Shown here in pieces: positions 54,666 through 64,000 of a stretch of 64,000 bases of DNA. Position 1 is the stretch's first letter. The number at the start of each line of letters is the position of its first letter. The translations under genes were made by a program, and so were the position numbers. Source of the DNA: Pararge aegeria (Eukaryota > Arthropoda > Insecta > Lepidoptera > Nymphalidae); contig NC_053189.1 of the NCBI RefSeq assembly GCF_905163445.1, positions 10,806,001-10,870,000 on the forward strand. Direction: 5' to 3'. The notes beneath the pieces were generated by a model. It made no database searches and had not been told where the DNA came from. It saw nothing but the letters and a program-made list of their open reading frames with translations.

Positions 54666-55122
54666 TATAACGTGATTAACAGGAAACTTAAAATATACCC
54701 ACTAGGATTACATAAATGCAAAGAAATTTTAAATAAATAATGTTCCATCCTTTTATTATAAGTACCTACAAATCAATGAAATGAAGAAGCGTACTGCTTT
54801 AGTTTGCGTCATTGCCATTACATGTTATTGCAGATAAGCGCTAATCATATAATATTACAAGCAGTTCTTAGTAATACTACCTTGAAGATTTCAGAAGTTG
54901 GTTAAAGTCTTCGTTAAAACTATGATAATAAGCGTTAAAGCCCTCTTAGTTTAAGAGATCCGAGCTCTTTTTCAACAGTGCTCAGCTGTGGGTTTGTATA
55001 ATGAGAGGTTACGAGAATAATGATGATGATTAAGTATAACCGCGCCATTAAACAATAGATTTATAAATGTCTTTTGTACAATAAACTGGACTGCATATAT
55101 TGTGATAGCACAGGTTTTATGG
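54666..55122. other. No gene recognised
   Basis: The minus frame at 54972-55172 is not supported. No repeat was recognised. Confidence 0.5.
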
Positions 55123-55621
55123 TTTTTGACGTGACAACGTCTTATAAATTGGTTTGCCGGGTGACACTTCAAGAAACTGCGTTACGCTCCGCTCACGTTA
55201 TGCGCTCACAATGAGAGCGAGTGAGAGGCACGCGTCCCTTCCACTCGGGCATGGTTAGCCCGCCTAAGAGCGAGAGAGACAGACATAAAAAGTGAAAGGC
55301 ACGCGTCCCTTTGTAGTAAACGCTGTTTCATTGTACGCAAATGTATTGCAAGTTATTGTATGTATATTTGTATATAAATACGTATGCATGTGTAAAGGTA
55401 AAAATAAAATTTTGTTAATATGAAATTCAGTGCGAGATTCTTTGTATAAATTAATGTTTTAAATATAATTCTTTGTATAAATAAATGTTTTAAATTGTTA
55501 CTATTATTTCATCCTTCTTCCTACTATACGAATGAATATTCACATTAAAATTATTTTACCACTCAAAGTCGTTGTCACGTAAAACTTTCGCCCGTATACC
55601 GACTTTACAGGCAACCAATTT
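55123..55621 (-). mobile_element. Non-autonomous element with CGTGACAACG inverted motifs, copy 2
   Basis: The plus strand begins TTTTTGACGTGACAACGTCT and ends GTTGTCACGTAAAACTTTCG, then CCGACTTTACAGGCAACCAA. Reversed, this is the same order of ends as 5348-5774. The interior shares the AGCGAGAGAGACAGACAT-type GC-rich part only loosely. There is no transposase. Confidence 0.65.
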
Positions 55622-56090
55622 TGTTTTATGTTTCATGTACATTAACAAAAAGCAAAACAAATGAAGTGTGTAACCTGCAATAGCATTCAATTAAAAATAA
55701 TGCTTTTCCTACAACTACATTAATTACCGTAATTAATGCATTTACAAATAATGAATGAAAAACGATTACTGTATCGGATGAAATAATTAAAACAAATAAA
55801 TGGGTACGTGCCAAAAATAATTTAAATAGTGTAAACAAGCAAGTGGTGCAAATAAATTTAACACGCGGCATTTGGATTAATGGGCACAAAAGATTACTTC
55901 ACACGATAATTCAAAAGAGTTATCTCGGTCGTTAACCTAAAAAATCATTTACAAAAGGATTACTTAACCAAGATATGAATGCAAAAAAGTGCGTTAGCAA
56001 AACCTCTGTCGCATTTATGGATCTTTTTAATAAACATTTAAAATACGACAATTGTTTCTTGTCTTGCTTTCCCTACCTGTTCATAACTTT
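55622..56090. other. No gene recognised
   Basis: The minus frame 55626-55889 (87 codons, hydrophobic, no motif) and the plus frame 55975-56184 are not supported. Confidence 0.45.
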
Positions 56091-56362
56091 TTTTTTTATT
56101 CTACTACACGCTAGATCTGGATTACAATCTCACATGTTGGTAAGTGATGATGCAGTCTTTGATTGTAGCGGGCTAACCTGTTAGGGAGTAAGGTAGTCAT
56201 ACGCCTAATAGGTTTCTGTCAGTAGGGTGGTAACTAGCCACGACTAAAGCCAGACCAGACCAGACCAGCGAAATCGCCTACTGTCAGGAATCAAACCCGT
56301 CCCGGTTTAAATCATACTCCTACTTAAATTCATAACGCTTACCGTTGCGCCAGGGATGTCGT
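56091..56362 (-). repeat. SINE-A, near full length
   Basis: The tail ACAATCTCACATGTTGGTAA is near 56130, then TGCAGTCTTTGATTGTAGCG, AGGGTGGTAACTAGCCACGA, GTCAGGAATCAAACCCGTCC (reversed B box) and the head TTGCGCCAGGGATGTCGTAA. Confidence 0.8.
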
Positions 56363-56489
56363 AACTGTTTGAGAAGAAATCATTTCATTCTTCGGATGCT
56401 ATAAATAATATGACAAAATGGTTGTTATTTATTTGCAATTTGCAATCAAATTCAGTCGTCATTAATAACCAGAGTTAAAATATGGGTGT

Positions 56490-56640
56490 CGTTGGCTAAA
56501 CAGACCGTATCTGTTGGATTCTGGTCGATGTCCTGCAATAAATTACAAACCCTCGTCTGGTTCACAATGGACATCGAGTCTAAACGTCAGCCTTCAGTTG
56601 CTCAATCCGAATGCTAACTAGGGAATTTGATTCCCTAGCA
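56490..56640. repeat. Unclassified dispersed repeat G, copy 2
   Basis: Pairs with 53519-53660 in the same orientation. At its end, 56616-56640 carries a short palindrome (GCTAACTAGGGAATTTGATTC/CCCTAGCATTC) with TAGGGAAT/ATTCCCTA arms. Confidence 0.65.
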
Positions 56641-56689
56641 TTCAAACATTGTTATTTACCAATCAGTTAGTTTATATTTTGCATATTCA

Positions 56690-56830
56690 TTGGCAGAAGT
56701 TTTCCAGCCCTTAGTAGCTTACTAACGCAAGCCCGCCGATCTTTATATATAGCGTTGTGGGCTTATGCTCTAAAACCCTTATTCCTTTGTGTGAGGAGTT
56801 CTGTGCCCAGCGGTGACGTTGCTAAGATGA
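56690..56830 (+). repeat. Dispersed repeat tail, second copy of the 49.2 kb family
   Basis: GTAGCTTACTAACGCAAGCC, AGCGTTGTGGGCTTATGCTC and GAGTTCTGTGCCCAGCGGTG follow the order seen at 49190-49365. The GATGATG end is lost. Confidence 0.55.
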
Positions 56831-57019
56831 AGTTGTTCAATAAAAAACATTTTACATAAGTACACAATATAACTATAAAATTTTAAAAAGGAGAGATTAC
56901 TACCTTTCATAAAACGCAGTTTTAACATTACGTCGTTACAGAGGTAGGCGTATCTTTCAAATTGGAGTACCTGGCATTTACCTACATATCTGCAAATCAA
57001 AAATAAATCAGCGTAGCAG

Positions 57020-57258
57020 CAGGGCTAGCACGGGCGGGAGATAAAAATTATATCCCCCGATTATATCCGCTGATGTGATATATACTGGCACATGGAATAG
57101 GAAAAGTTTACCTCCGGTTATTAATACACATATGTTGTATGGATATTATTCCCACTTGTGCGCCAGTGCTCTGAGTGTTGATAAAGCTGTGGGAGAAGAT
57201 AAATTTATATCCTTTCCCCGGGTATATAATTGTCTCCTGCCCATGCTAGCCATGCAGA
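57020..57258. mobile_element. MITE with ~38-bp imperfect terminal inverted repeats
   Basis: The left end GGGCTAGCACGGGCGGGAGA continues to TTATATCCCCCG. The right end, reversed, reads TGGCTAGCATGGGCAGGAGA, then CAATTATATACCCGGGG. The interior has no transposase, and the plus frame at 57075-57263 is chance. A CAGGG/CATGG edge would fit hAT, but no 8-bp target duplication can be shown. Confidence 0.7.
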
Positions 57259-57314
57259 AGTAGTTACTTAGAGTGGCAGTACCTACACCCTTTATTATAT
57301 TATATTTCGACTAA
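57259..57314. other. Spacer between MITE and LINE fragment
   Basis: A short AT-rich stretch. The LINE frame meets a stop at 57312. Confidence 0.5.
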
Positions 57315-57602
57315 ACCTTCTACACGGGAGGCCTGTGGGTTAACTATACTCAAAGGGCACTGAACACATTACGTGTACAGTATAATAATGGTTTTAGGAT
57401 ACTGTTGGGTTTGCCGAGGTTCTTTTCAGCATCTGGCATGTTCGCTCAGGAGCGAATCGATGATTTTTACGCCATTATAAGGAAAACGACGGCATCCCTC
57501 CCGACAAGGTTGCGGTCGAGCTCGAACAGTATCCTGAATAGGTTAGCGGGAAAGTTTGATTCACCTATCTTGCAACACTTCATGTCGGTGCTTGTACGGT
57601 GA
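57315..57602 (+). pseudogene. LINE reverse transcriptase C-terminal fragment
   Basis: 96 codons are open from 57315 to the stop at 57602. They show the highly recognisable LRVQYNNGFRILLGLPRFFS, then ASGMFAQERIDDFYAIIRK, then SLPTRLRSSSNSIL, then SPILQHF. The YNN.FR.LLGLPR..SASGMFA block is a conserved C-terminal region of a non-LTR retrotransposon group different from J1. It is preceded by a stop, and no palm domain or YxDD is present, so it is a 5'-truncated remnant. I cannot fix the clade without a search. Confidence 0.8.
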
Positions 57603-57630
57603 AGCAAATTGTCTTGAATTTATCCTATAA

Positions 57631-57925
57631 TCTTAATATATATAAATCTCCTGTCACGATGTTTGTCCGCGATGGACTCCTAAACTACTTAACCGATTTT
57701 AAATTAAATTGGCACACCGTGAGCAGTCTGCTCCAACTTAAGAGATAGGATAGCTTAGATCTTTAATTATAGTCGCAATTTTATTTTATTGCAAATTATT
57801 TGTCTTTAATTAATAGACAGTCACATGTTATACATATATATACTACTATAATCATTTAAGGCTTAGCGATACTGAATAATTTAAAAACAAAATCAAACGC
57901 AGACGAAGTCGCGGGCAACAGCTAG
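57631..57925 (+). mobile_element. Non-autonomous Helitron, 295 bp, copy 2
   Basis: TCTTAATATATATAAATCTC start after A, and GTCGCGGGCAACAGCTAG end before T. It is near-identical to 48723-49017 in the same orientation, 8.9 kb away. The stem GCAGAC-GAA-GTCGC is intact. Confidence 0.85.
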
Positions 57926-57994
57926 TATAATATAATTAGTTAATACTATCATAGTCGTTTAAGTTGTATTACTAACAAAGGTGGACCTTAGTTG

Positions 57995-58200
57995 TCTTAA
58001 TAAAGAGATTATTATAGTCAAGGCTCGGGGAAGTATTCCATCAAGGGATTTAACGCCATTCTTATTTCTGCCGCCAAGCAGCAGCAATGTATTCTGGTCT
58101 GCAGGGCGTGTGCTGGTGTAAATGCAGGCTTTACACTTACGCCTCAGGTTGATGGACACAGGGCGGCACTTTGTAGGACATGTTTTTGCATGCCCTGCCC
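57995..58200 (+). repeat. Dispersed SINE-like repeat (GTTGATGGACAC family)
   Basis: GGAAGTATTCCATCAAGGGA, CCAAGCAGCAGCAATGTATT, CTTACGCCTCAGGTTGATGG and GACATGTTTTTGCATGCCCT. It is the same family as 50950-51112. Confidence 0.55.
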
Positions 58201-58202
58201 TG

Positions 58203-58860
58203 GTTTATTTATTTATTTATGAACATCCTTAGTATACTTACAACGTATACTAAGTCAGTTACAGATGTGCATTACAAAAATATTAGTTCATTTGTCTGAA
58301 TATAATTTAGGAACTTAGCTAAACTTATATTAAATATATCAATTTGTTGGTGCTGAGCAATCATATTATTAAAAAACGAGAGCGCGCGAAATGTTGGAGC
58401 ATTTCTCCGTTTGGTCTAGTGAAAATAGTGGTAATCTTTCCCTGCAAGTTCGTACCGTTTTACCTAAGTGTGTCTGGATTGTCAACCTTATTGTTAAGGA
58501 GTAAGAAGTAGTGTAAGATACAGGCCCTCCTACGCCTTTGTTCCAAAGTATCCAAACCCACCATACCTGATACAAATAATGACGGGTAATGGTTTGCTCT
58601 GTTTACAACAGTTTACATTTCGCAACAGAGGGTTTACTTGATCCGTCAATATTACTATAAAATATATATATCCTAACATACGAGTATATACCTCTAGAAT
58701 AATCTGACGGAGTGACCGGATTAAGGAGACTTTCATAGGCCTGTAGTGAACTTCGCAAGAACTGTTCCAGGGTTCCTTGGTACGCAGGAAACGAATAAAA
58801 AATAATTGCTGCGCGGAAAACTGATCATCTATAAAATAATGTAGAAGAACCATTAATTCA
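58203..58860 (-). repeat. Probable LINE 3' end with (AAAT)n tail
   Basis: At the low-coordinate edge TTTATTTATTTATTTATGA is an (AAAT)n tail on the minus strand. On that strand one reads KRRNAPTFRALSFFNN, then MIAQHQQIDIFNISLAKFL across stops. This has the flavour of a jockey-like C-terminus (..R.P...A..FFN......DIF..SL..F). The frames at 58369-58575 and 58530-58853 are pieces of this region. The call is by pattern only. Confidence 0.45.
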
Positions 58861-59234
58861 AATAATTTCTATGCTTGTATTTTTGGCACGATTGTATAGG
58901 TACCTACGTTAAACTGTAAAAAAACAGTTGTATTCATTTATTAGGAATATAAATCTATTTGCTTAATCTTGCGTAAAGCCAATTAGTTGTAATAAACATC
59001 TAATAAATCTTATTTAAAAAAACAAAACAATTTAAATGGCAACTGTTTCGAGACGATCCGCAACCTAATTGCTTCAGAAGAAGATTTCAATAAATTGAAA
59101 CTAAGTACAGTAAAGTTTTGAGAAATATGCATTGAAAAAAATATAAATTTAATATTTTCTACAATTCCGGATTAACTGGAAGAATTATTTGACTTACTTT
59201 CATCTAAGGTCGAAATAAGTGCGCAGGAACTTAA
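58861..59234. other. No gene recognised
   Basis: AT-rich spacer. Confidence 0.5.
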
Positions 59235-59419
59235 TGGACTATTTACACAGATATAAAGTGGTAAAATGGGTATATGGTATAAAATGGGTAAATTGGTATG
59301 AACAGATCTTCGGCAATGTACTCTCAAAATAGTTGGAGATGAATCCGAAAATCTGTTTGGTGAGGAGTATAAAGATTGAGGAAATTAAAAAAATAAATTT
59401 ATTGGAAGATGGTGATAAC

Positions 59420-59640
59420 AAAAAAAAAAGTTTACCCAGCTAAGTTTGTTGTGGGCTCTTCTTAGACCAGGGCGTGTTTGGAACCCTCGTAGCTTTAGAT
59501 TTAAGTTGGCGAACGAAGTTATCACAATCCCCTTAAAATAATGTAAACAAATACGTATGAACGCTTCATAAGTGCCTGTGATAGGCCTACATGAACAAAA
59601 AAAATTTTGAATTTGAAAAATTTGAATTTGAAAATTTAAA
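59420..59640 (+). repeat. LINE 3' UTR and tail (GTGATAGGCCTACATGAA type)
   Basis: CCAGCTAAGTTTGTTGTGGG, CTTCTTAGACCAGGGCGTGT, CCTCGTAGCTTTAGATTTAA, then TAAGTGCCTGTGATAGGCCT and a GAATTTGAAAAATTTGAATTTG tail (59612 on). The layout parallels J1 (AAGTGCTTGTATTAGGCCTA) but it is a separate family. Confidence 0.6.
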
Positions 59641-60398
59641 AATTACACCATACTAGAGAGTCGGTATGACATCAGAATGCAAATGAAGCTTAATTTTCTT
59701 AATATACATAATACTGTTCATAATAATAATAAAATAAATAATATATCATCGAATTCCGCTTATATCTAAAATGAATGAGGTCAAAACTATACCAGTATAT
59801 ATTAATTTACTATATTATATTAAGTAACTCATGAAAAGGTCAACTAACCAGCCCCAAAACCTCGGTTCATTTTAAATGCTTGTTTTGAACCTTTTATCAC
59901 CTCTAAAACTACCATTTCTACAAAGAACTCTGTCTGCTACCTCTATACCTACCACACCTACTTACTGTACCAAGTCACGAAAGATATGGTCCTAACATTT
60001 AATGTTATTCCAAATCCCCTGTTAACGATGTCCTGAAAGACAACATACCTGGAATAGGACTGAGCAGCTCCATTGAATGGCTCAAACCTAGTCTCGATTG
60101 ACGGCAAATCTAGAACACAAACATAAACCGCCAGTTTCGGTTCAGCTGATTTTTTTGAGATAAATTTCATAATTTTAAATTCCATCGGCCACAGTAATCA
60201 ATGTAAAAAATATTGCATAATGAATTTGTATTTTAAAGTGACCTACCTCATTTCGTAAGCAACAATTTTTTTATGACTTGTATAAATACTAAATCAGATA
60301 AGATAATGTCTAGCAAAATATTATAATGTGCACCTTTTAAGTAATGATAACAACGTCTAGAAAATCAACACTAAATTAATAAATAAGAAAAATACCAC
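59641..60398. other. No gene recognised
   Basis: The minus frame at 59958-60185 has no motif that I recognise. No repeat was identified. Confidence 0.45.
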
Positions 60399-60470
60399 TG
60401 GAACTACCTACAAAATACCTATGTCCAGCAGTGGACGTCAATTGGTTGAAATGATGATGACAATGATACT
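60399..60470 (+). pseudogene. RTE-clade LINE extreme 3' end
   Basis: 17 codons WNYLQNTYVQQWTSIG and a stop (60399-60449), followed by a GATGATGA tail. This is the conserved end of RTE reverse transcriptases, here unbroken over the short length left. Compare 41453-41481. Confidence 0.75.
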
Positions 60471-60534
60471 CGATCAGCTTGCTCGACTACCTATACCCTC
60501 AGAATTAAGAACATACAGATCAATACGAAGCACA

Positions 60535-60670
60535 CGACTAATATTGAAGCATCAAAAACCATTCCACTTAAGTAGTGTTTCTAGAACAGGCGGTTAGGCA
60601 CTTCATACCGTTTAGCATTTGAAATTAAATATTTTACCTCTAATGTAACGTTTACTATAAAATGGGAATA
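60535..60670. repeat. Unclassified repeat H, copy A, left part
   Basis: CGACTAATATTGAAGCATCA, TCTAGAACAGGCGGTTAGGC, TTTTACCTCTAATGTAACGT and ATAAAATGGGAATATGG. The same order occurs at 63145-63540. It is interrupted after 60670 by a minus-strand LINE. Confidence 0.7.
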
Positions 60671-60730
60671 TGGAAAAAAGTTTATTTTATTTACCATAGA
60701 CATATAAATACACATATACGAATAACATAG
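60671..60730 (-). repeat. LINE 3' UTR (inserted in repeat H)
   Basis: An AT-rich 3' end lies between repeat H and the LINE stop codon at about 60731. Confidence 0.5.
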
Positions 60731-61045
60731 TTATAATGACAAATAGTGATGCCTAACACGGCTTTGGCAAATATCTAGGGATTTAGAGCGACGAATATCA
60801 TCAGGGAGTGCATTCCACAGCGTTGTAGCTTTTATTGTGAAGGATTCCGAGTTACTTTGAGAGTTACATTTCATCATTCGGAAAATATTCTCCCTAGTAG
60901 ATCGCTGGGATCCTTGAGACGGACATGGGTCAAGGAAATTAAAGCGTTGTTTAAGGTAGAGTGGTGTCCAAGGATGAAAAAGAGTAGCATACAGGATTGA
61001 AAGGACATGCAGATTACGCCGATTAAATTTGTGAGCTAGCAACAT
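60731..61045 (-). pseudogene. LINE reverse transcriptase C-terminal fragment
   Basis: 104 codons are open on the minus strand. KFNRRNLHVLSILYATLFHP, then PLYLKQRFNFLDPCPSQGSQ, then RSTRENIFRM, then SFTIKATTLWNALPDDIRRS and KSLDICQSRVRHHYLSL form the typical C-terminal third of a jockey/R1-like RT (P.YL..RF.F....RSTR......SF...A..LWN.LP.DIR.S.S...F...). It is 5'-truncated inside repeat H. The last part resembles 20911-21012. Confidence 0.8.
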
Positions 61046-61135
61046 TCTACGCGTCTGAGGTAAGACGTGCGCGAGGTTGTTTTCACTGTTATTGGACTAA
61101 ATGTTGATGTACAGTGTTCTGTATGATGATGGAAA
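61046..61135. repeat. Unclassified repeat H, copy A, right part
   Basis: AAGACGTGCGCGAGGTTGTT, TTCACTGTTATTGGACTAAA, CAGTGTTCTGTATGATGATG. It matches 63565-63650 (AGACGTGCGCGAGTCGTTTT, GGGCTCTGTATG). Confidence 0.7.
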
Positions 61136-61759
61136 ATTTAAAACTTGGCGATGGTATTCCACTTTGAAATATTTAATATCATATATATATAAAATGATTA
61201 ACTTCAGGAATTGTTTTCTAGGCTAAAAATGGTTTTCAAGGTACAAGGTAAAATTGAAATATTTGCTAATAATGTGAATTCATAATTTTATACATGCTTA
61301 GAAGTTTTTGAAAAATCGGAAAGGTTGACATTCCTATTCTCTTTAAACATTCACGTATCATAACTTTGGGTAATTCTAGAATGTTCATTAGGTATCTAAT
61401 ATCCACAGATCGCGTAACAATATTGAAAACCGAAAATATGTCTCCCTTTACCATATTAATCATAAGAAAGATAAAGAAAGACTCGTGTAATGACGATGAT
61501 ACTGATTTTGATATCAATCATGATACCTTTAAAAAAGTATCTACTTAACCATCGATTTAATATTTAGGTTACTATAGGTCACTGTACTTAACTAATAACT
61601 TAATAGTTTTGTTAACATACTTTCGATGAGTTTTTTATCTGGAAGTGTCATTAGTATTATCGAAAGTATTTTTCCCTCCAGATTAATTTTGGAATGTAAC
61701 GAGAGTTGTCACGAAGTAGTAGTATGAAAGCGCATATATATTTTTTATTGTATTATCTG
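61136..61759. other. No gene recognised
   Basis: Overlapping frames 61266-61517 (-) and 61366-61548 (+) have no known motif. AT-rich sequence. Confidence 0.45.
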
Positions 61760-61900
61760 TATATAGTAAGTATTTATTTGTATTATATTCATACAAATAT
61801 TCATCAGCTATCTAAGTTCTCATAATACAAGCTACGCCTACTTTTGGGCTAGATGGCGATGTTTGTATTGTCGTAGTATATTTATTTATTTATTAAACTC
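61760..61900 (+). repeat. SINE-B 3' part
   Basis: GTAAGTATTTATTTGTATTA, ATAATACAAGCTACGCCTAC, GGGCTAGATGGCGATGTTTG and TTGTCGTAGTATATTTATTT. The head is missing. Confidence 0.75.
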
Positions 61901-61919
61901 GTAGCTTTAGTTAAAGGTT

Positions 61920-62030
61920 GACAAATTTAGTTATCGCCATGAACTCACTTCTATGTACTTATTTTAAATGTACGCATTAAAAGTTCCATCTATGTGCACA
62001 TTTGAATAAAGAAATATTTGACTTTGACTT
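61920..62030 (+). repeat. LINE-type 3' tail, (TTTGAC)n
   Basis: CACATTTGAATAAAGAAATA and TTTGACTTTGACTTTG at about 62017-62033. This is a short simple-repeat tail of the kind left by lepidopteran LINEs. Confidence 0.5.
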
Positions 62031-62033
62031 TGT

Positions 62034-62869
62034 CTAAATATGATATTTCTTTTAGTATCGGACTCTCTACATCTTAATCCTATCTGAGGTAGCCTCTACC
62101 AACAAAACTAATATTTCAGAAGTACTTAAAGAGTCGGTAAGCCTACTTGTTATAAATGAATTTAGAATGTAAATTCTGATTTCAAATCCTTTATCGTATA
62201 AGGCTGGAAGGTGTACCGAGTCCTTATAAAGCATTTCCTTGACAACGTTCTGATGAACTATGTATGGCACAGTTATTAATAAACAAAAAAATCGATTTTT
62301 TTCCTTGACGGCTGTTAGGTTCCAAATAGTAGAATAAAAAAATCAGCCATGTAAAACTGAAATGGTGGTTAATAGCTAAGTGAGATATCGATTTCGTCGA
62401 GACAATAAAGGCCACTGCACTGAGATTGGTCGCCGTTACATATTAATGGAAATAGCGGTTCGAGCTCGTGTTCTAGCTCAAGGTACTTGGGAGAACTGAT
62501 CCATATAAAGGTGCAATGTTGGACCGACCGTGGTTTGCCACTAACTCCAATTTAAAGTTTAGTAAGATCGTTACGTATCCAGGATGACGACTTGTGTGCT
62601 GTGGGCTTTAAATATGAGATTATGTGTACGATTTTACCTTGGACAATTTTAGAGATTATCAATGCTAAATTGTTTAAAGTCTAACCGAAAAGAATTGAAC
62701 AGATTACATGGACGTTATAAATTAATTTCAAATAAAGTAAGGCGATGGCTTGCCCTTATTATAAGCCAAGTTAGAGCTTTCTCTGTAAGAGGACAGTCAA
62801 GCGGTACCTAAGTTACGAAAAAACCTCAGATATTATCTGCCTACATAAGTAGGTAATAACAACAAAAAA
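62034..62869. other. No gene recognised
   Basis: The minus frames 62067-62270 and 62224-62415 have no recognised motif. They overlap in different frames, which fits chance better than a gene. Confidence 0.45.
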
Positions 62870-62970
62870 AATCTCACGCCAGGCCATAGGCATGCCAGAC
62901 CAAAAATATATTATTAACCGGGACCTCCCACTTATGAGACAGCAATCACCACTGCGCCTGAAAGATCAAA
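62870..62970 (-). repeat. SINE-A head fragment, diverged
   Basis: ATTAACCGGGACCTCCCACT and ATCACCACTGCGCCTGAAAG read on the minus strand as a SINE-A-like 5' end (GGCGCAGTGGTGATTGCTGT). Confidence 0.5.
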
Positions 62971-63144
62971 GATGGTCTAGATTATTAATCCAATTATAAT
63001 TTATTTTTCCAATTAATTGTAGCATATTATTAAACTTCGTAATAGGTACTACCAAATTGCATTCCTTCTAGCATACAGTGATACTAACAGGATTGTGCTT
63101 TAGTTATATCACATAAATTTAGAACACACAGAAACCGTGTATAC

Positions 63145-63219
63145 GACTAATATTGAAGCATCAAACACCACTCAACTTTAGCACTGTTTCTCGAACAGGC
63201 GGTTCACGGCGGAACACTC
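63145..63219. repeat. Unclassified repeat H, copy B, left part
   Basis: CGACTAATATTGAAGCATCA, CTCGAACAGGCGGTTCACGG. It is interrupted by a SINE-B at about 63220. Confidence 0.7.
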
Positions 63220-63475
63220 TTTCTATATAAATAAATATACTACGACAACACAAACATCGCTATCTAGCCCCAAAGTAAGCGTAGCTTGTGTTATGGATAC
63301 TAATTTAGCTGATAAATATTTTTTTATGAATATAATCCACATAAATACTAATATTTATAAATAATATACAGATAAACACCCAGACACTCAAAAACATTCA
63401 TGTTCATCACACAAAAAATTTCCTGTTGTGGGAATCGAACCCACGATCCTGGACTCAGAAAGCAGGGTCACATAT
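63220..63475 (-). repeat. SINE-B inserted in repeat H
   Basis: The tail ATATACTACGACAACACAAA, CTAGCCCCAAAGTAAGCGTA, CAGACACTCAAAAACATTCA and GGAATCGAACCCACGATCC (reversed B box). The copy stops at about 63472 before the GGCCGATTGGCGC head. Confidence 0.8.
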
Positions 63476-63655
63476 AGCAGTTGACAGTACTTATTTTACC
63501 TCTAATGTTCTAAACGTTTACCATAAAATGGGTAAAATGACAGGAAGTTTGTGATTGAAGTCAGACGTGCGCGAGTCGTTTTCACTGTTTTTGGACACAA
63601 TGCACTTCGTGCAATAATGGCTGAATGAGGGCTCTGTATGTTTTAATTTTATGAT
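63476..63655. repeat. Unclassified repeat H, copy B, right part
   Basis: TTTTACCTCTAATGTTCTAA, CCATAAAATGGGTAAAATGA, AGACGTGCGCGAGTCGTTTT, GGACACAATGCACTTCGTGC, GGGCTCTGTATG. It is collinear with copy A at 60635-61130 without the LINE. Confidence 0.7.
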
Positions 63656-63889
63656 GATATTTTTGATGGATCCTCATCATCATCATTAGCCATGAGTATT
63701 ACTCCGATGCGTTTTGGTGGGCGACCATTGTCGACTTTCTTCGAAGGATCTGTGTTGTCACTTATGTAGTCGCTACTTATGGTCTCAGTTAAAATTGCTT
63801 AAACGATGGGATGGAAGTTGGTATCTCAAGGTACTGGTGTGGATAAACTGAAAACGCAGCATTGGTAAACCCCGGCTAGGCGGAAACAT

Positions 63890-63955
63890 GACTGAGACTG
63901 ACCTGACGTTTCAAAAGTGCTTGTTAACTGTTGAATTTTGAATTTGAATTTGATG
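63890..63955 (+). repeat. J1-like LINE tail
   Basis: CCTGACGTTTCAAAAGTGCT and GTTGAATTTTGAATTTGAAT match the end of the J1 tail (8830-8890) with the AGGCCTA segment deleted. Confidence 0.6.
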
Positions 63956-64000
63956 ATTTCAAATAAATATCAATGGGGCCTGGAAATCCCATCAAAGACT

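Noticed and set aside
61266..61548. Overlapping frames on both strands, possible small gene
   Set aside because: AT-rich, no motif, and frames on both strands over the same DNA suggest chance.
62067..62415. Two overlapping minus-strand frames that might be exons of one gene
   Set aside because: They are in different frames, have no recognisable domain, and I see no convincing splice sites joining them.

Overview
The window looks like lepidopteran (butterfly or moth) nuclear DNA, and I found no host gene in it. It is AT-rich. The longest open frame is only 161 codons, and that frame is the broken C-terminus of a LINE reverse transcriptase. Almost all recognisable content is transposon-derived and of kinds familiar from Lepidoptera: tRNA-headed SINEs, 5'-truncated non-LTR retrotransposons with GAATTTTGAATTT-type tails, RTE-clade LINE ends, and short non-autonomous Helitrons with TCCCTACTAATATTATAAAT-like 5' ends and CTAG 3' ends. 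The satyrine/nymphalid feel of some repeats comes from memory and is weak evidence. I read the window as intergenic or deep-intron DNA.

Layout. 1-9.3 kb: SINE and LINE fragments, a 207-bp tandem duplication, an element with CGTGACAACG inverted motifs, and a double fold-back repeat. 10-18.5 kb: LINE, Helitron and SINE copies, including a head-to-head SINE pair at 15.8-16.2 kb and a 183-bp GC-richer insert with a 14-bp target duplication at 17.7 kb. 18.9-25.4 kb: an RTE end, a Helitron split by a LINE, then mostly plain sequence. 25.9-27.5 kb: a tandem array of seven units of about 220-230 bp with a dimeric higher-order pattern. 28-31.4 kb: SINE scraps and a second array with a period of about 139 bp. 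32-38.2 kb: a degraded LINE, Helitron-like repeats, a MITE with 3-bp target duplications and a perfect 20-bp internal hairpin, SINEs and another LINE. 39-50 kb: RTE pseudogene, SINE-in-SINE nest, a second copy of the MITE, and one of two near-identical 295-bp Helitrons. 50-64 kb: more SINEs, the second 295-bp Helitron, a LINE C-terminal pseudogene, and two copies of one unclassified repeat, each broken by a different retroelement.

For brevity I use private labels. SINE-A has a CCTGGCGCAG head. SINE-B has a GGCCGATTGGCGCAGT head. SINE-C has a GGTGATAGCCCAGTGG-like head and an ATCATC-rich tail. J1 is the LINE family with the FYNMIPKVILDLP C-terminus. None of these labels claims a database name. 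No rRNA, genuine tRNA, CRISPR array, operon or intact transposase or reverse transcriptase was found. There is no sign of a coherent undescribed multi-gene system. The points worth a second look are structural and evolutionary.
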